Source: Ursus arctos (Eukaryota; Chordata; Mammalia; Carnivora; Ursidae). From it: a stretch of DNA of 64,000 nucleotides. The translations under genes and the position numbers were made by a program. Shown here piece by piece: positions 35,522-47,690 of the stretch. Within the stretch, counting starts at the first letter, position 1. Every line of letters starts with the position of its first letter. The notes below the pieces were generated by a model. The model was not told the DNA's origin, did not search any database, and was given only the letters and a program-made list of their open reading frames with translations. The DNA lies in assembly GCF_023065955.2 (NCBI RefSeq), contig NW_026622963.1, positions 8,501,001-8,565,000 of the forward strand, given 5' to 3'.

Positions 35522-36555
35522 TAAACACATAATTATAGTGAAATGTGGTAGATGTTTATGGATGATGGTAAAGGGATACTCAAAATGCCCAAACACTACT
35601 CGTATCCTTTACTAAAATTAAGCATTAAGTACCTGGAACTTAAAATAAGTTCTGAAACCCTAATATCCTGGTATGATGTGTTAGGCATTCACTCATTTCT
35701 GTATAATTTGCAGGAACCTACATAGAATAGATGTGCCCAAGTCTTGCTTGGAATTTAATCAAGCTACATGCGTTTTTACAGGTGTTCTTGCTTACACATT
35801 TTATGTGAATTGTTATGTAGGCTTAAATGTAATAAAAATCCTAGTATTATAGTAACAACTTTTCCTATCAATGACAAATTTATAAAGTGTTCGGTTGTAA
35901 GTCCAGTTACAGAGAAGCTTTATTCTGGGTCTTCTGAAAAGCAAGTTAATCTGGATGCATTTGTCATTTCCAAAGTGGTAAGATTTTTTTTTTTTTTGCT
36001 GTGACACATTTGAATGTGCAGATAGTTCATTGCAGCATACATTGTATATTTAAAGACTGCTGAATATTTTAAGAATTCTTGAAGCTGTGTTGTTAGTAGT
36101 CATTATCTGCTTGTAGCTTTTGAACACTTAAATGTGTCTAGTTCGATTTGTGATTTACTGTGAGTGTAAAACATACACTGGATTTCAAAGACTTAATATA
36201 ACAAATGTAAAATATCCTCTAGTACTCTTTTTATTGATCACATGTTTAAGTAATTTTTGGATATAATGGTTAAATATGGTAATAATTAATTTCATCTGTT
36301 TTTTGAATGTGGCTACTAGAACATTTAAAGGTATATCTGTGGCTTTCATTGTATTTCTGCTGGACAGCACTGTCCTGAAGCATCTCCTCAGGGTCTCACA
36401 TTCTTTAGAACATAACGCTTCGGGCCACACCATCTCAGTTTACATTTCATCTCATGAACTGTCACGGTAGGAAGTACAATTGGGTTTCACATCAGATTGG
36501 AACAGAAATGTGATACTGTGCGACTACCTCTGTAACTTTATTTAAAATTTTTTGT
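35522..36555. other. Intronic sequence, no feature recognised
   Basis: AT-rich intron with T13 at 35986-35998. No exon, RNA or named repeat found. Overlapping short frames on both strands have no protein-like quality. Confidence 0.45.
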
Positions 36556-36558
36556 CTT

Positions 36559-36833
36559 AAAACAGAGGATCATAGGGGAAGAGAGGAAAAAATAAAACAA
36601 GATGAAAACCAGAGAGGGAGACCAACCATAAGAGACTCTTAATCATAGGAAACAAAGTGAGGGTTGCTGGAAGGGGGGGTGGAGGGATGGTAAACTGGGT
36701 GATGGACATAAAGGAGGGCATGTGATATAATGAACACTGGGTATTATATAAGACTACTGAATCACAGGCCTGTACCTCTGAAACTAATAATACATTATAT
36801 GTTAATTAATTGAATTTAAATAAATTTTAAAAA
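36559..36833 (+). repeat. LINE-1 3' end, sense, short 5'-truncated copy
   Basis: Sense carnivore L1 3'UTR: 'gaggatcataggggaagagagg', 'gagacc...accataagagactcttaatcatagg', 'tgagggttgctggaaggggggg', 'ctgggtgatggacataaaggagggc', 'acctctgaaactaataatacattatatgtta...ttgaatttaaataaatttt'. Imperfect duplication tttgtcttaa / tttgccttaa (36551-36560 / 36834-36843). Confidence 0.9.
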
Positions 36834-36989
36834 TTTGCCTTAAGTGAATTTGCATGGAATTCTGTTGTTTGTAATCAAAAGTGCCTTTGCTCCATCACAT
36901 AAGTGTAAGACTTATTTTCCAAACGGGGTTGTAAACTTGAGGACAAAGATGGTCTGGTATTTTTTGCACACGGCCTACTGCGTTTGTAA

Positions 36990-37391
36990 AAGCGAGAAGT
37001 ACTTGTTGAGCTGAAGAAGTGCCAACACAGCACCACCATCTACAGCAGTGATTTTCAGAGTAACTCAGAGGAGAGACAGAACATTTATGGCTCTATGGTG
37101 ATCTGTGAAAGTGACATGGAAAAGGTAGAGTTTGAGCTTTGACCCGTAACAGTCATAAAATTACCTAGCATTGTAACAATTGACACTTTCAGAAGCCTTG
37201 AATGGGGCCATCATACTTTTGCCGTCAAAGTGAAGATGGATGAAGCTGCCCAAAAGTCTCTTTCAAATAAAAGCAATGTAGAGGATCGACTGCCCCTGAA
37301 CCAAAGCGAAACACTGAAAAACCAGCACATGAAAGTCACCAGACTTGTGATTCACCAGCATTTACGGAGAGAATTTCATCTTAGAACATAG
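36990..37391 (+). pseudogene. Unidentified protein-like frame with one internal stop
   Basis: The + frame from 36990 to the TAG at 37389-37391 runs 133 codons with a single interruption, a TGA at 37140-37142. The left part reads KREVLVELKKCQHSTTIYSS... and the right part includes ...KVKMDEAAQKSLSNKSNVED... and ...KVTRLVIHQHLRREFH. Composition (many K, E, S, few runs) looks more like protein than random intron, and the GC content is above its surroundings. It lies between two sense L1 3' ends. I do not recognise the protein. I infer a decayed retrocopy or an unknown repeat's coding part, but chance cannot be excluded. Confidence 0.35.
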
Positions 37392-37610
37392 TTTTACATT
37401 TATGTGAGGCCAGAGTTGTTTCAATATCGTTCAAAGGCTTTGATCATGAAGTTAAAATAATGGTTCAGGAGAAGGGGGAAGAGAAAGAAGCAATAACAAA
37501 GCAGTGTTATAGCTCAAGGGCCTAAGCCCTGTATCAGTTAGCATCCAAGCAGATACAGAAGCCATACCAGTAATTTGAGCAGGGGAATTTTAATAAGAAT
37601 TGTCAAAGGC

Positions 37611-38008
37611 GATTTCTCAGCATTTGCTGCAACATGGTCGGGACTGGAGGAGATAATGCTAAGCGAAATAAGTCAAGCAGAGAAAGACAATTATCATATG
37701 GTTTCACTTATTTATGGAACATAAGAAGTAGGAAGAGCGGTAGGAGAAGAAAGGGAAGAAGAAAGGGGGGGGGTAAACAGAAGGGGGAATGAACCATGAG
37801 AGACTATGGACTCTGGGAAACAAACTGAGGGCTTCAGAGGGGAGGGGGGGTGGGGGAATGGGATAGACTGGTGATGGGTGTTAAGGGGGGCACGTACTGC
37901 ATGGTGCACTGGGTGTTATACGCAAGTAATGAATCATGGAACTTAAAAAACTAGGGATGTACTGTATGGTGACTAACATAACATAATAAAAAATTATTAT
38001 AAAAAAAA
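37611..38008 (+). repeat. Young LINE-1 3' end, sense, with 15-bp duplication
   Basis: ORF2 end/3'UTR text 'ataatgctaagcgaaataagtcaagcagagaaagacaattatcatatggtttcactta', a G-rich 3'UTR tract, 'gcactgggtgttatacgcaagtaatgaatcatgg', 'gtactgtatggtgactaacataacataataaaaaa' and an A tail. Exact duplication agaattgtcaaaggc at 37596-37610 and 38009-38023 sets both ends. The perfect match suggests a recent insertion. Confidence 0.95.
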
Positions 38009-38205
38009 AGAATTGTCAAAGGCAGTTAACTACTAACAGGAGTAAAAGGGAGCTCTAAGATGTATAGAGAGGTAGGTACGTCCCTTTAGCACCCTTATCT
38101 TGGCTGAGCCTGATAGCAAGTCAACTGAGAGGAAGCACAGTCTAAAGAATTCAGTTCCAATAGAAAAAAATCAGGCCAGTGAGGGTAGACTTAACACTTA
38201 CAGGT

Positions 38206-38408
38206 AGGGATGTCTGGGTGGCTCAGTTGGTTAAGCATATGCCTTTGGCTCAGGTCATGATGTCAGGGTCCTGGGATCGTGCCCCGCGTCGGGCTCCTTG
38301 CTCAGTGGGGAGCCTGCTTCTCCCTCTCCCTCTGTGGCTCCCCCTGCTTGTGCTCTCGCCTCTTCTCTCTCTCCCTGACAAATAAATAAATAAAAATCTT
38401 TGAAAAAA
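38206..38408 (+). repeat. CAN SINE, sense
   Basis: 'gggatgtctgggtggctcagttggttaagcatatgcctttggctcaggtcatgatgtcagggtcctgggatcgtg' head and body, CT-rich 3' part, 'aaataaataaataaaaatctttg' tail. Near-duplication acttacaggta / acttagaggta. This is the general carnivore sub-type. Confidence 0.92.
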
Positions 38409-38429
38409 ATATAACTTAGAGGTATTAAA

Positions 38430-40015
38430 TTAATAACTGGTAGAAGCCTCAAAGGAGAAAGAGTGATTATACAAATTTGGAATAATGTTTTGGAAGTATC
38501 AGTAGAAAGTTAGGAGAGTGCTGAAGTCACGTTCTGGTCTTTGGTTTCAGAATGTGGAGAAATGACCAAATTGTCCATGGGTTTCAGGACAGGAGAACTA
38601 TGAACATTTCAGGGTGGATAGGAGATTTGTTTACAGAGAGGTCAATTTGGTAGGATACTACAGCGTCTTCCCAGAAATGATTTTGATAGTTGAGGCCAGA
38701 AAATGTGCACAAATTACCATGGGAAAAGAGTACAGAAAAAGAAAGGAGGAAACTAAGGACTGATCTTTGTGAAATACTTTCATTTAGAGAATGATAGGAG
38801 AAGTGTCAGGGAGGTAGAGATAAAGGAGAGCTTTGAAAGTGCACTGTGACCGGACAGCGTGGGGTGGGTGGGGGGAGGGGTTCAACATGAAACACTTGAA
38901 GACTTCAGAAGTTAGGGCTTTGATTTTTGGTAAAACGGCGATTGTTGGTAACTCCAGAAAAAAGTTTCAGTAGAGTGGATGAATGGATAAGCCAGGTTAT
39001 TGTTAAGGTTCGGAAGATGGAGGCCGGAGTGCAGACGATTTCAGGAAGTTTGACAGTGAAGGGAAGGAGTGAAAGAGGAGAAAGTGTCTCAAGGTATAGC
39101 AAGGATAAGGGAAAGATTTAAAAAAAAAATTTTTTTTCCATTTGATAAGCGGGAGATCGAGATCAAGGCAAAGAGACAGTAGAAAGGAAGAGATTGAACA
39201 GGAGCAAGGGAGCAGGAGTTGTTTCAAGTGATAAAATAGGGTCTAGATGAAAATGTAGGGGGAAAAAGTGATACCAAGGAGAGAAATGGAAAGATCAAAG
39301 GAATTGGGCCTCTTTTAGGGTTGAACCATATGAAATTGCTGATACTGACCAGTTTTTACATAATTATTTTTTATTTCAAATGGTTTAACCTGATGTTTGT
39401 GACACAAGATAAAAAGGAAGGATGAAGATAAAGAAAATTTGAAGTATGAAGAAGACAAGTCCAACTTACATAAAAAGGATTGCGTTTTCTCAGTAAATAG
39501 GCAGGGTCATCTTAATAGAATGGGCTCAGGGCAAAAAGAGGGAAAAGTTTTGGGATATATATACTTTAGAGAATGTGAAACTAGAGAGAGACAAAGATGA
39601 GTTAAGAGGCAGTGGTCTCAGCATAAAGTGAAGACTAGGATTAATGGAGAGGCTCCACGAATGGAGAAGATGGGCTCATTCACAAGAGATCGCTCCAGTT
39701 AATTTAGTAAATTAATTGGGTCTGAGAGTGGATGATGTAGAAGATAATAAAGGTTTGAGACTAGAGGAGTAGAAAAACAATGATGCTTCCTAGGAAGATC
39801 TAGACAGAATAAGGAGAGAGAGATGTTAGGTTTTAATTGGTTGAGCTTGAGCTGATGTGAAGGAAGAGGTTCAGATTTGTGGATTGTTGTTACAGTTAAT
39901 AGTTGGAGTCTGGATGATGCGTAAATGGTTTGAGAAAATAAATACAGATAAAAGGTAATTTTATTTTTACTGGCTAATAAATCAGCAGTGCCTGATATTT
40001 TCAGACCATTTATCT
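38430..40015 (-). repeat. LINE-2, antisense, long diverged copy
   Basis: GA-rich throughout in the reversed L2 order: 'actaaggactgatctttgtgaaatac', 'gatgaatggataagccaggttattg', 'gagatcgagatcaaggcaaagagacag...gagattgaacaggagcaaggg', 'aggagagagagatgttaggttttaattgg'. The 117-codon minus-strand frame at 39699-40052 belongs to it. A purine-rich simple stretch and C/T variants occur inside. Confidence 0.6.
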
Positions 40016-40039
40016 TGCTATGCCTTTCTTTTTCTTGAG

Positions 40040-41217
40040 ATTTAATTGACATATAACATGTCTTAGATGTTCAGCATGATGGTTTGAGATATATATCTGT
40101 ATATTTTTTTATTTTGCAGAATGTTTACCAGAATAAGTTATCATCCATCAACATATAGTTTTTTTTTTCTTGTGATGGAAACTTTCAGATCTTCTCTCTT
40201 AGCAACTTTCAAGTATACAGCACAGTATTTACTATAGTCACCATGTTGTACGTTACATCTCCAGGACTTACTTATCTTATAACTGGAATTTTGTACCTTT
40301 TGATCACCTCTATCAATTTCACCTACCCATGTCCACCCTCCTGCATTAGTCTGTTCTCTGTATCTCTAAGTTCCGTATTTTTTTTAGATTCCACATGTAA
40401 GTGAAATAATACAGTACTTGTCTTTCTCTGACTTGTTTCACGTAGCATAATGCCCCCAAGGTTCATCTATCTTATCTCATGTGTCAGGATTTCCTTCTTT
40501 TTATGGCTGGATAATATTCCGTTGTATATGCATACCACATTTTCTTTATTCGTTCATCCATTGATGGACACCGAGGTTATTTCCATGTGTTAGCTATTGT
40601 AAATAACGCTGCACTGAACGTGGGGATTCAGATATCTTTTCGAAATCGTGCTGTTATTTCCTCAGGATAAATACCCAGAAGTGGAATTGCTGCATCAAAT
40701 GGTAGTCTGTTTTTAAAATTTGAGGTACCTCTGTACTGTTTTCCATAGTGGCTGTACCAATTTGCATTCCCACTATGAGTGTACGAGGGTTCCCTTTTCT
40801 CTACATCCTCTCTCCCACACTTGTTATTTCTTGTCTTTTTGATAATAGCCATTCTGACAGATGCGAGATGATAATCTCATAGTGATTTGATTTGCATTTG
40901 CCTGATAATTAGTGATGTTGAGCATCTTTTCATGTACCTGTTGGCAATCTGTGTTCTCTTTGGAAGAATGTCTATTCAGGCCCTCTTTCCACTTTTAATT
41001 GATATTTTTTTTTTTCTTTGCTGTTGAGTTGTATGAGTTCTTGATATGTTTTGGATGTTAATCCCTTATCATATATGTGCTTTGCATATATTTCCTCCTG
41101 TTTGGTAGGTTGCCTTTTCATTTTGTTGATTGTTTCCTTTGCTGTGCAGAAGCTTTTTAGTTTGATGCAGTCCTAGTTGTTTTGCTTTTGTTGTCTTTGT
41201 TTCTTGATTATGAGTGG
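40040..41217 (-). repeat. LINE-1 3' end and ORF2 C-terminus, antisense
   Basis: Reversed L1 from 'gagatttaattgacatataacatgtcttag' through 'cttgtctttctctgacttgtttcacgtagcataatgcc', 'ttatggctggataatattccgttgtatatgc', 'aggataaatacccagaagtggaattgctgcatcaaatggtag', to 'gttgattgtttcctttgctgtgcagaagctttttagtttgatgcagtcc'. The minus-strand frame at 40628-40852 is a broken piece of the ORF2 C-terminal domain. Confidence 0.9.
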
Positions 41218-41639
41218 ACACTAGATTTTATATATGATTAAAAATAATTTCTTTTGTCCCCTCACCCTCCTTTCAGAAGTAGGGAATTTTGCATTTTTAA
41301 GACTGGGCATAATGGTGGGAGTGGGAGTACAGATTAAAATTAATTTGCTCAGTGATTTGCAAATAACCTGATAAAGTATTATCATTGTTTTTGATATCTT
41401 AGACCAAAAAATGCTTAATAAGCAAGGCAAGTTTTTTTGGATATAAATGAAAATGTTTTGAAATATGATAGAGGATGAACTAGTGGACTAGTCACTTTAC
41501 TTTTTAGGTATCTGCCTCCTATGAGGGTGTAGTTAAGGTTCTTTCCTGTCCTAAATTAAAACAATTTTTAATTCTATAATTTTTGACTTTTGAAGTACTT
41601 TTAGAAAATAGAATAAAGACTTTGATAAGCAGTCAAATA

Positions 41640-42470
41640 AAAATATGCAGTGCACGGAAAATAACAAACATGGTAAAAAGATATTTGACTTTACCCAAGT
41701 TGAGGGAGGTGCAAGGTAAAACAATTTGATATCATTTTTTTTGCCCATTAACCTAGTGAACATTTAAAAGCTACTCAATTTTGACAAAGGAAAGGGGGAA
41801 AGTCTGTCTTGTATACTATTAAAGGGAATATAAATTGATACAGCCTTTTTGTAGGTGGTGGTATAAGATGTGCATTATTTTTGACTCAGTAATTCTGCTT
41901 CTAGAAATCTCTCTCTTACATGTGCAAAGAATTATAGGATGTTCATTGAAGCACTGTTTATAGTAGCAAAAAAATTGGAGATGACTTAAACGTTAGCCAG
42001 CAGATGTGGCTCTCTTATGTAGTGTGACCATGTGTCCTAGTTAGTTTGAGAGGGTCTGATTTCACCGGTGCTAGCAGCATAATTGGTAAGACCACTTTCT
42101 TTCACTCTCAGTAGTGTCCTGTTTGGATAATAACTCACATGTTTGTTATATGTGTACACTAATAGCATGGATCACTATGCATCTGTGAAAAGAATTAACT
42201 GTATGCACTGGCCTGACTATAGTCAAGATACATTAAGGGAGAGAAATGAGTTGCAGTACAATACATATATCCCTTTTGTTTTTTAAAGTAAAACTCCTAA
42301 ACTATGTGTGTGTGAATGAAACAATGAGAGAGAGGATCTGTTGAAAAGATGTGGAAGAATTCATACTAATTTGTTAATATGATAACCTCTGGAGGAGGTG
42401 TCAACCCCATGAATGAGCATATGTTGATTTATTTTTTAAATAAAAGCAACAATAAAATGGAACTGTTGAT
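41640..42470 (+). repeat. Old LINE-1 3' end, sense
   Basis: Sense ancient L1 text: 'aatataaattgatacagcctttttgtaggtggtgg', 'gactcagtaattctgcttctagaaatctc', 'tgttcattgaagcactgtttatagtagcaaaa', 'ggatcactatgcatctgtgaaaagaatta'. The middle (42005-42170) is interrupted by unassigned sequence. Confidence 0.7.
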
Positions 42471-42784
42471 TGCCAGCAGATGCTATAATTTTTAACTAGA
42501 AAGCATTAATAAAAATAATTATTATTAATATAAGAAATTTAACTTTGTTGTACTCTGTCCTGTATAGATAATAACTTTTGTATTTTTAAAAATGTACTAA
42601 TGGAAATTTAAAAAGTTATCACTATCATTCCACCATTACAAATCAATAAACTTTTCAGATTGCCTCCTGTTCCTTGTTATCTGTATATACATAATTCTTA
42701 CATACTGATAATCAGAGCACAGATGTAATTTCACATATGTATTTTTTAAGATTACGCTCTATAGTGTATTTTTGCCATAATCTA

Positions 42785-43002
42785 GTAGTTAGCATTTTTG
42801 AAAGCTTGCTGTGTGCCAGGTACTGTGTTAAATGGTTTACGTATATCATACGGTTTAATCCTCCCAACTGCAGTATGCGTAAATTTGAGACTAGATAATT
42901 TGCCAAGACCACATAGTTAAAAAATGACGGAAATGGGATTTGAACTCAGGCAGCCTGACTCTTCTTCAACGCATGCTCGTATCCACTATTCTTACTGCCT
43001 CC
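42785..43002 (-). repeat. MIR SINE, antisense, inside old L1-like sequence
   Basis: Reversed MIR order: 'gcttgctgtgtgccaggtactgtgttaaatggtttacgtatatcata', 'taatcctcccaactgcagtatgcg', 'ccaagaccacatagttaaaaaatgacggaaatgggatttgaactcaggcagcctgactc'. Flanking sequence (42640-42784 and 43003-43330) reads as one reversed old L1 3' region split by it. Confidence 0.85.
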
Positions 43003-43330
43003 CTTTACAATTTTTAGTGATTGTATAATACCAATATGTCATAATTCACTTAGCCATTTTTCTAGTTATATATCTAGCATATATGGTGATATTATATCAG
43101 TCCCTTATTATTAGGTGGAATACTTTTATAAATAGAAACTTACTTCCATCAACAATTTTATTGCCATAAGAAACAGTTTGATTAGGAAAAATGCTTAGTT
43201 CTTTTATGTGCCAGTTTTCAAATAATGATTCGATTCTTTAACAGTCTCCAAAGGTGATCAGTTAGTTTTGTTTTGTGTTTTTTGTTCATTTGTTTATTTT
43301 GTCTTTTTTTTTGAGGTCGTTATAAAGTAA

Positions 43331-43741
43331 TGAAATTCAACATATTTGAATGTTTCAATTTATTATTATCATTACTGATGCTTAAATGTCCCATATTTGG
43401 CCAGTGAAAACCTCTTGAGTCTTTTGCGATGACCCTAGCAGTCGTTTGATAGCTTTTTCTTTTCTAGTCTGACAAGATGTTGCAGATTCATCTCATATTC
43501 CAATTGCAGACCTGGAATTAGCCAGTTGTTTTAGGGGTTCTTTTGTGTGGAAAATGAAATTTAAAGCCAAAATCTCGTTGTGGAGAGTACTTAACTGCAC
43601 TGGTTTGGTCATTGTTATTAGGCCTTTTCAGTCAATTGAGCTAGGCAGTACATATTTTTTAGATAAGTAAAAAACAAATTCATATTGGTACTTAAGATTA
43701 AAACTGAGGGATAGATGGTTTTTACTTTACCTCATTGATTT
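43331..43741. other. Intronic sequence, no feature recognised
   Basis: About 400 bp of AT-rich intron before the L1 at 43742. No exon or named repeat. Confidence 0.45.
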
Positions 43742-44358
43742 TTTTAAATAGTGATTCATCACTTCCATACAACACCCAGTGCTCATCACAGGTGCCCTCC
43801 TTCATCCCCATCACCTATTTCACCCATCCCCTACCCACCTCTCCTCTGCTAACCATCAGCATGTTCTCTAGAGTGAAGAGTGCTTCCTGGTATGTCTTTC
43901 TCTTTTTTCTCCTTTGCTCATTTTTTTTTTTTGAAGTTTTGACTGACTTTGCTTGGCATTATATTCTCTAGCTCCATCCATGTTGTTGCAGATGGCAAGC
44001 CTGCATTGTTTTAATAGAGCTGAATATATGCACTACTTCTTTATCCGTTCATCTATCAATAGACACTTGGGCTGCTTCCTTATCTTGGCTATTGTAAAGA
44101 ATGCCGCTATAAACATAGAGGCGCACGTATCCCTTTGAATTAGTGTTTTTGTATCCTTTGGGTAAGTACCCAGTATTGGGATTGCTGGATTGAAGGGTGT
44201 TTCTATTTTTAACTTTTTGAGGAACCTCCGTACTCTTCTCCAGAGTGGCTCCACCAGTTTGCGTTCCCACCAGCAGTGCACAAGTGTTCCTTTTTCTCCA
44301 CGTCCTTGCTGACACCTGTTGTGTCTCCTGTCCTTGATGTTAATCATTCTGACAGATC
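43742..44358 (-). repeat. LINE-1 3' end, antisense, with 13-bp duplication
   Basis: Reversed L1: 'caacacccagtgctcatcacaggtgccc', 'cctctcctctgctaaccatcagc', 'attgtaaagaatgccgctataaacatag', 'gggtaagtacccagtattgggattgctgg', 'gcagtgcacaagtgttcctttttctccacgtccttgctgacacc'. Target acctcattgattt at 43729-43741 and 44359-44371. The minus frame 44033-44347 is the ORF2 C-terminal piece, still open for about 100 codons but lacking the catalytic domains. Confidence 0.93.
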
Positions 44359-44451
44359 ACCTCATTGATTTGATATCTCTATCGCTTTTCTTCCACACCG
44401 GGAATCCTGTTCTTCATGACGTTAATGAAATTACTCATTTGCTTTATTCTA

Positions 44452-44474
44452 CAACACACACACGCACACACACC
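44452..44474. repeat. Short (CA)n microsatellite
   Basis: 'acacacacacgcacacacacc' in otherwise unassigned intron between two retroposons. Confidence 0.8.
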
Positions 44475-44741
44475 AGCCTCAGAATAACAGTACCAATAGT
44501 AACTACAACAAAAGTGGTTATTAAAACAGTTAAAAATATTTGCAGTTCTTTTGGTCCTTAGGGCATATTCCACTAAGTATAGTTTGGTTATTGTGTTCTT
44601 AAATTCTCCTGTCTGGGTGGTTTTGATGACAACTAGAGATTTAGGCTTGTTCTACCTCTGCTTTCAATGTTAAGGGATTTTTAAGATTTAGTTTTGTATT
44701 TTAAATTTGTAAAATATTTGTATGATCCCAAAGTCAAATCT

Positions 44742-44942
44742 TTTTTTTTTTTTAAGATTTTATTTATTTATTTGACAGAGAGAGACAGCCAGAGAGAGAA
44801 GGAACACAGCAGGGGAGTGGGAGAGGAAGAAGCAGGCTCCCAGCGGAGCAGGGAGCCCCATGCAGGGCTCGATCTCAGGACCTTGGGATCATGCCCTGAG
44901 CAGAAGGAAGACACTTAACAACTGAGCCACCCAGGCGCCCCC
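44742..44942 (-). repeat. CAN SINE, antisense
   Basis: T13 tail, 'aagattttatttatttatttgacagagagag', body, end 'gagccacccaggcgcccc'. Duplication cccaaagtcaaatct at about 44728-44742 and 44943-44957. Confidence 0.95.
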
Positions 44943-44989
44943 CCAAAGTCAAATCTATGTACAAGTTCTGTTCAGAGACATCGAGCTTC

Positions 44990-45590
44990 AATTCCTGTCT
45001 CCTCTAACTATGTTTCCTTTCCTTGTATGGGTTAAAAATTACGTGTGTGTATCTATTACTGTCCCACCTTTCTTAGATATATATACCCACTTCTCTCCAA
45101 CCTTGCTTTGCCACTTAATTTATTCTAGGGACCACTGCATGGTAGAGATGAAGTTATTGCGTCGTCTGGTTTACAGCTGCATGGCACCTCATCGTATCTG
45201 TGGACCACAGCGCCTTCAAGCTTGTCTCTAGCTGCTGCCACGGGTAGTGCTGCGGTGAATAGTCTTGCTTGTCCCTGTGTTCATATTTTGGCCAGTGTGT
45301 TTTGGGGATAGATTCATAGACATAGGATTACTAAGTCAAAGGGAAAATGTAATTATAACTGTGCTAGATATTGCAAACTTGCCTCTATAGTGGATATTGC
45401 CATTTTACATTCCCATTAGCCATTTCCCTGTACTTTGCCTACAAGGTATGTTGTTAAACATTTGTATTTTTGCCAGTATGGTAGGTGAGAAATTGTATCT
45501 CAGTGTAGTTTTAATTTGCATTTCTCTTATTATGAGTGAGGTTGAGTATCTTTTAAAATGATTAAGGACCATTTGCATTTCATTTTAGTA
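44990..45590 (-). repeat. Old LINE-1 remnant, antisense
   Basis: Diverged reversed L1 text: 'gagatgaagttattgcgtcgtctggtttacagctgc', 'attcatagacataggattactaagtcaaaggg', 'gtagttttaatttgcatttctcttattatgagtgaggttgagtatc'. Similar in order to the copy at 28670. Confidence 0.6.
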
Positions 45591-46589
45591 ACTAATTCTA
45601 CATCTGTGTGAAAATGGTATGCAGTTATAATAGCATGGGAAAGTCTTATTTTACTCTCACAAATGTGTTTACCACTGCGTGGCTAGTATATACGTGCCTT
45701 CATTGTGAGTATCCTGGGCTTCGTGTCTTATCCTTCTGGGACTGTTATAACATCTGTCTTGGATTTTTAGGTCTCCTCTTCTTTTATCCTCCCCTCTAAG
45801 GATTATTTCCTGTCAGAAATACATTATCAAGAGAGTAAGAACTCAGTGAATGAAATATGAATTTGTGACTTACTATGACAGCTTACTAATGTAGTCTTGA
45901 ATTAGCTTTAGGCTAATCAGGCTTTAACAAGCTTTTGAATTCAGTTTATTTCCATCACTAAATACACCGTTGAACAGAAGAATTCTAGAACCTGGTCTAC
46001 AGACCTTGTGAAACGATGACATGATCTTTCTGAAACAACTGTTTACTTTGCATTGAGAGCTTATGTACATACAGCTTTCTTTGAAGAAAATAGCTCTGAT
46101 ATTATAAGATTCATTATTACGGATTCTTAGTCTTGTGTTTTTCTCTTTTGCGTATATTTAAGTTGTTAGATTGTCCTGTGGGATTTCATAAATATTACTT
46201 CTGTTAGTAAAGCTGCCGACAACAAAAGCTTTCAATACATTATTCATGTGCTATTTGTTTTCTGTGTTCAAGAATTAATGCATCTTTACTCAGAATTTTT
46301 TTTTAGCTGAACTTGGTAACAATTCGTAAACATATGGTGGTATAGTCACATAAAATCTGTAATGCTTGTTTTCCATATGAGAAAAGTACTCTATTAGCAA
46401 TATTTAGAGCAATATCAGCTCTCTAAAACATAGCTGATTACTGAAGAATAATGGAAAAATAGCTTTCAAAAATGTGAAATAATTACTCAAAAAATTGCTG
46501 CTCTTTCAAGATGTGGGCCACTAAATTTTATGTTTTGCTTTTCTCTGTCATCTGTGTACTTAGTATGCACTTTCATTCATTGAAAACTT
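45591..46589. other. Intronic sequence, no feature recognised
   Basis: About 1 kb, AT-rich and repeat-poor. No exon or RNA gene recognised. Confidence 0.45.
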
Positions 46590-47350
46590 TAAGTCTTGTT
46601 TTACAGTCTTCTTCTCCATTGCAAGTCTGTCATTGTTCTGGAAAATGTGAGTGTCTGCCTGGCTTACTTCCTAGTCCCATCTTCATTTCTTCACCTTCTT
46701 CATCCCCAGTGGCTTCTCTTTCATGCCACTTCAAGTACCAGCTTCCAGAATTGCACCCTAGCCCTTGTCATCACTCGGCAGTGCTGAAATATTATTAAAA
46801 CAATATCACAGTCTCACGACAGTCTCCTGTCCTTCCAGGTTTCTCACATCGTGCTGGCAGCACTTACTGTTTTCTGTTCACTCTAGAGTATTTCCTTCCC
46901 TATCTGTCTTAGATTCCATTGACAGCCATGTGCTGGTATGTTCAACCCTTTTCATTTTCACTTGATACTCACTATTTGGAAGCTTCAGTTTTAAATGTCT
47001 ATGTTCTCTTTCCTTTATAGTCTGCAAAACCACGTTCTCATATTTGCATTTCTTTTAAATACAGTTAGCAACCTGACTGTGCTCTCAGTGTGGCCCAGTA
47101 ATCCTGTTCTCCCTTTTTGGTGCTCCCGTCCATTCTCACTATAGCTCCTTCAGATGTTTACCACCACCTGCAGACCTCTGACCCTCCTGACAGCCCAGCC
47201 CACCCACACCAGCAACAGTTCTACTCACCAACTCCTTCAGCAGCTGTACAAGCAATTAACCATGACTCCGGTAGCTAACACCAGGCTTACTCATATCCTC
47301 ATCTTTCCTTCTTGTTACAACAAAAGAAGTGTCCTTTCTCTGATCCAGAA
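46590..47350 (+). repeat. LINE-2-like pyrimidine-rich sequence, sense
   Basis: CT-rich text with L2-type phrases ('cagtggcttctctttcatgccacttcaag', 'gtgctggcagcacttactg', 'cagcaacagttctactcaccaactcc'). Diverged. The several open + frames (46511-46965) are consistent with decayed L2 coding sequence and show no reverse-transcriptase motif. Confidence 0.4.
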
Positions 47351-47369
47351 TTAATTGTATGGCATGTTT

Positions 47370-47690
47370 TTTTAGTATAGACATTTAACGCTTGAAATTT
47401 CCCTCAAAGCATTGCTTTAGTTACATTGCACAAATTTGACATGCTGTATTTTCATTTTCATTAAGTTGAAAATACTTCGTAATTCCTCATGTGATTTCTT
47501 CTTTGATCTGTGAGTTATTTAGAAGTATGTTGCTTAATGTCCAAATACTTCAGGGTTTTCCAGCTATCTGTTACAGATTTCTAGTTTGTTCCATTGTGGT
47601 TAGTTCCATTGTGTACGACTTCAGTCCCCTCATATGTAGATTAGTAGTCTTCCACAGATTCGAGGGGTCTCTTCTGCCAAACTCCAGAGT
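47370..47690 (-). repeat. Ancient LINE-1 5' segment, antisense
   Basis: 'ctcaaagcattgctttagttacattgcacaaatttgacatgctg', 'tttgatctgtgagttatttagaagtatgttgcttaatgtccaaatacttcagggttttccagctatc', 'agtttgttccattgtgg' is the reversed L1M-type 5' region. Confidence 0.75.

Noticed and set aside
44033..44347. 104-codon minus-strand frame as a host gene
   Set aside because: It is the C-terminal end of L1 ORF2 in the insertion at 43742-44358, with no catalytic domain.
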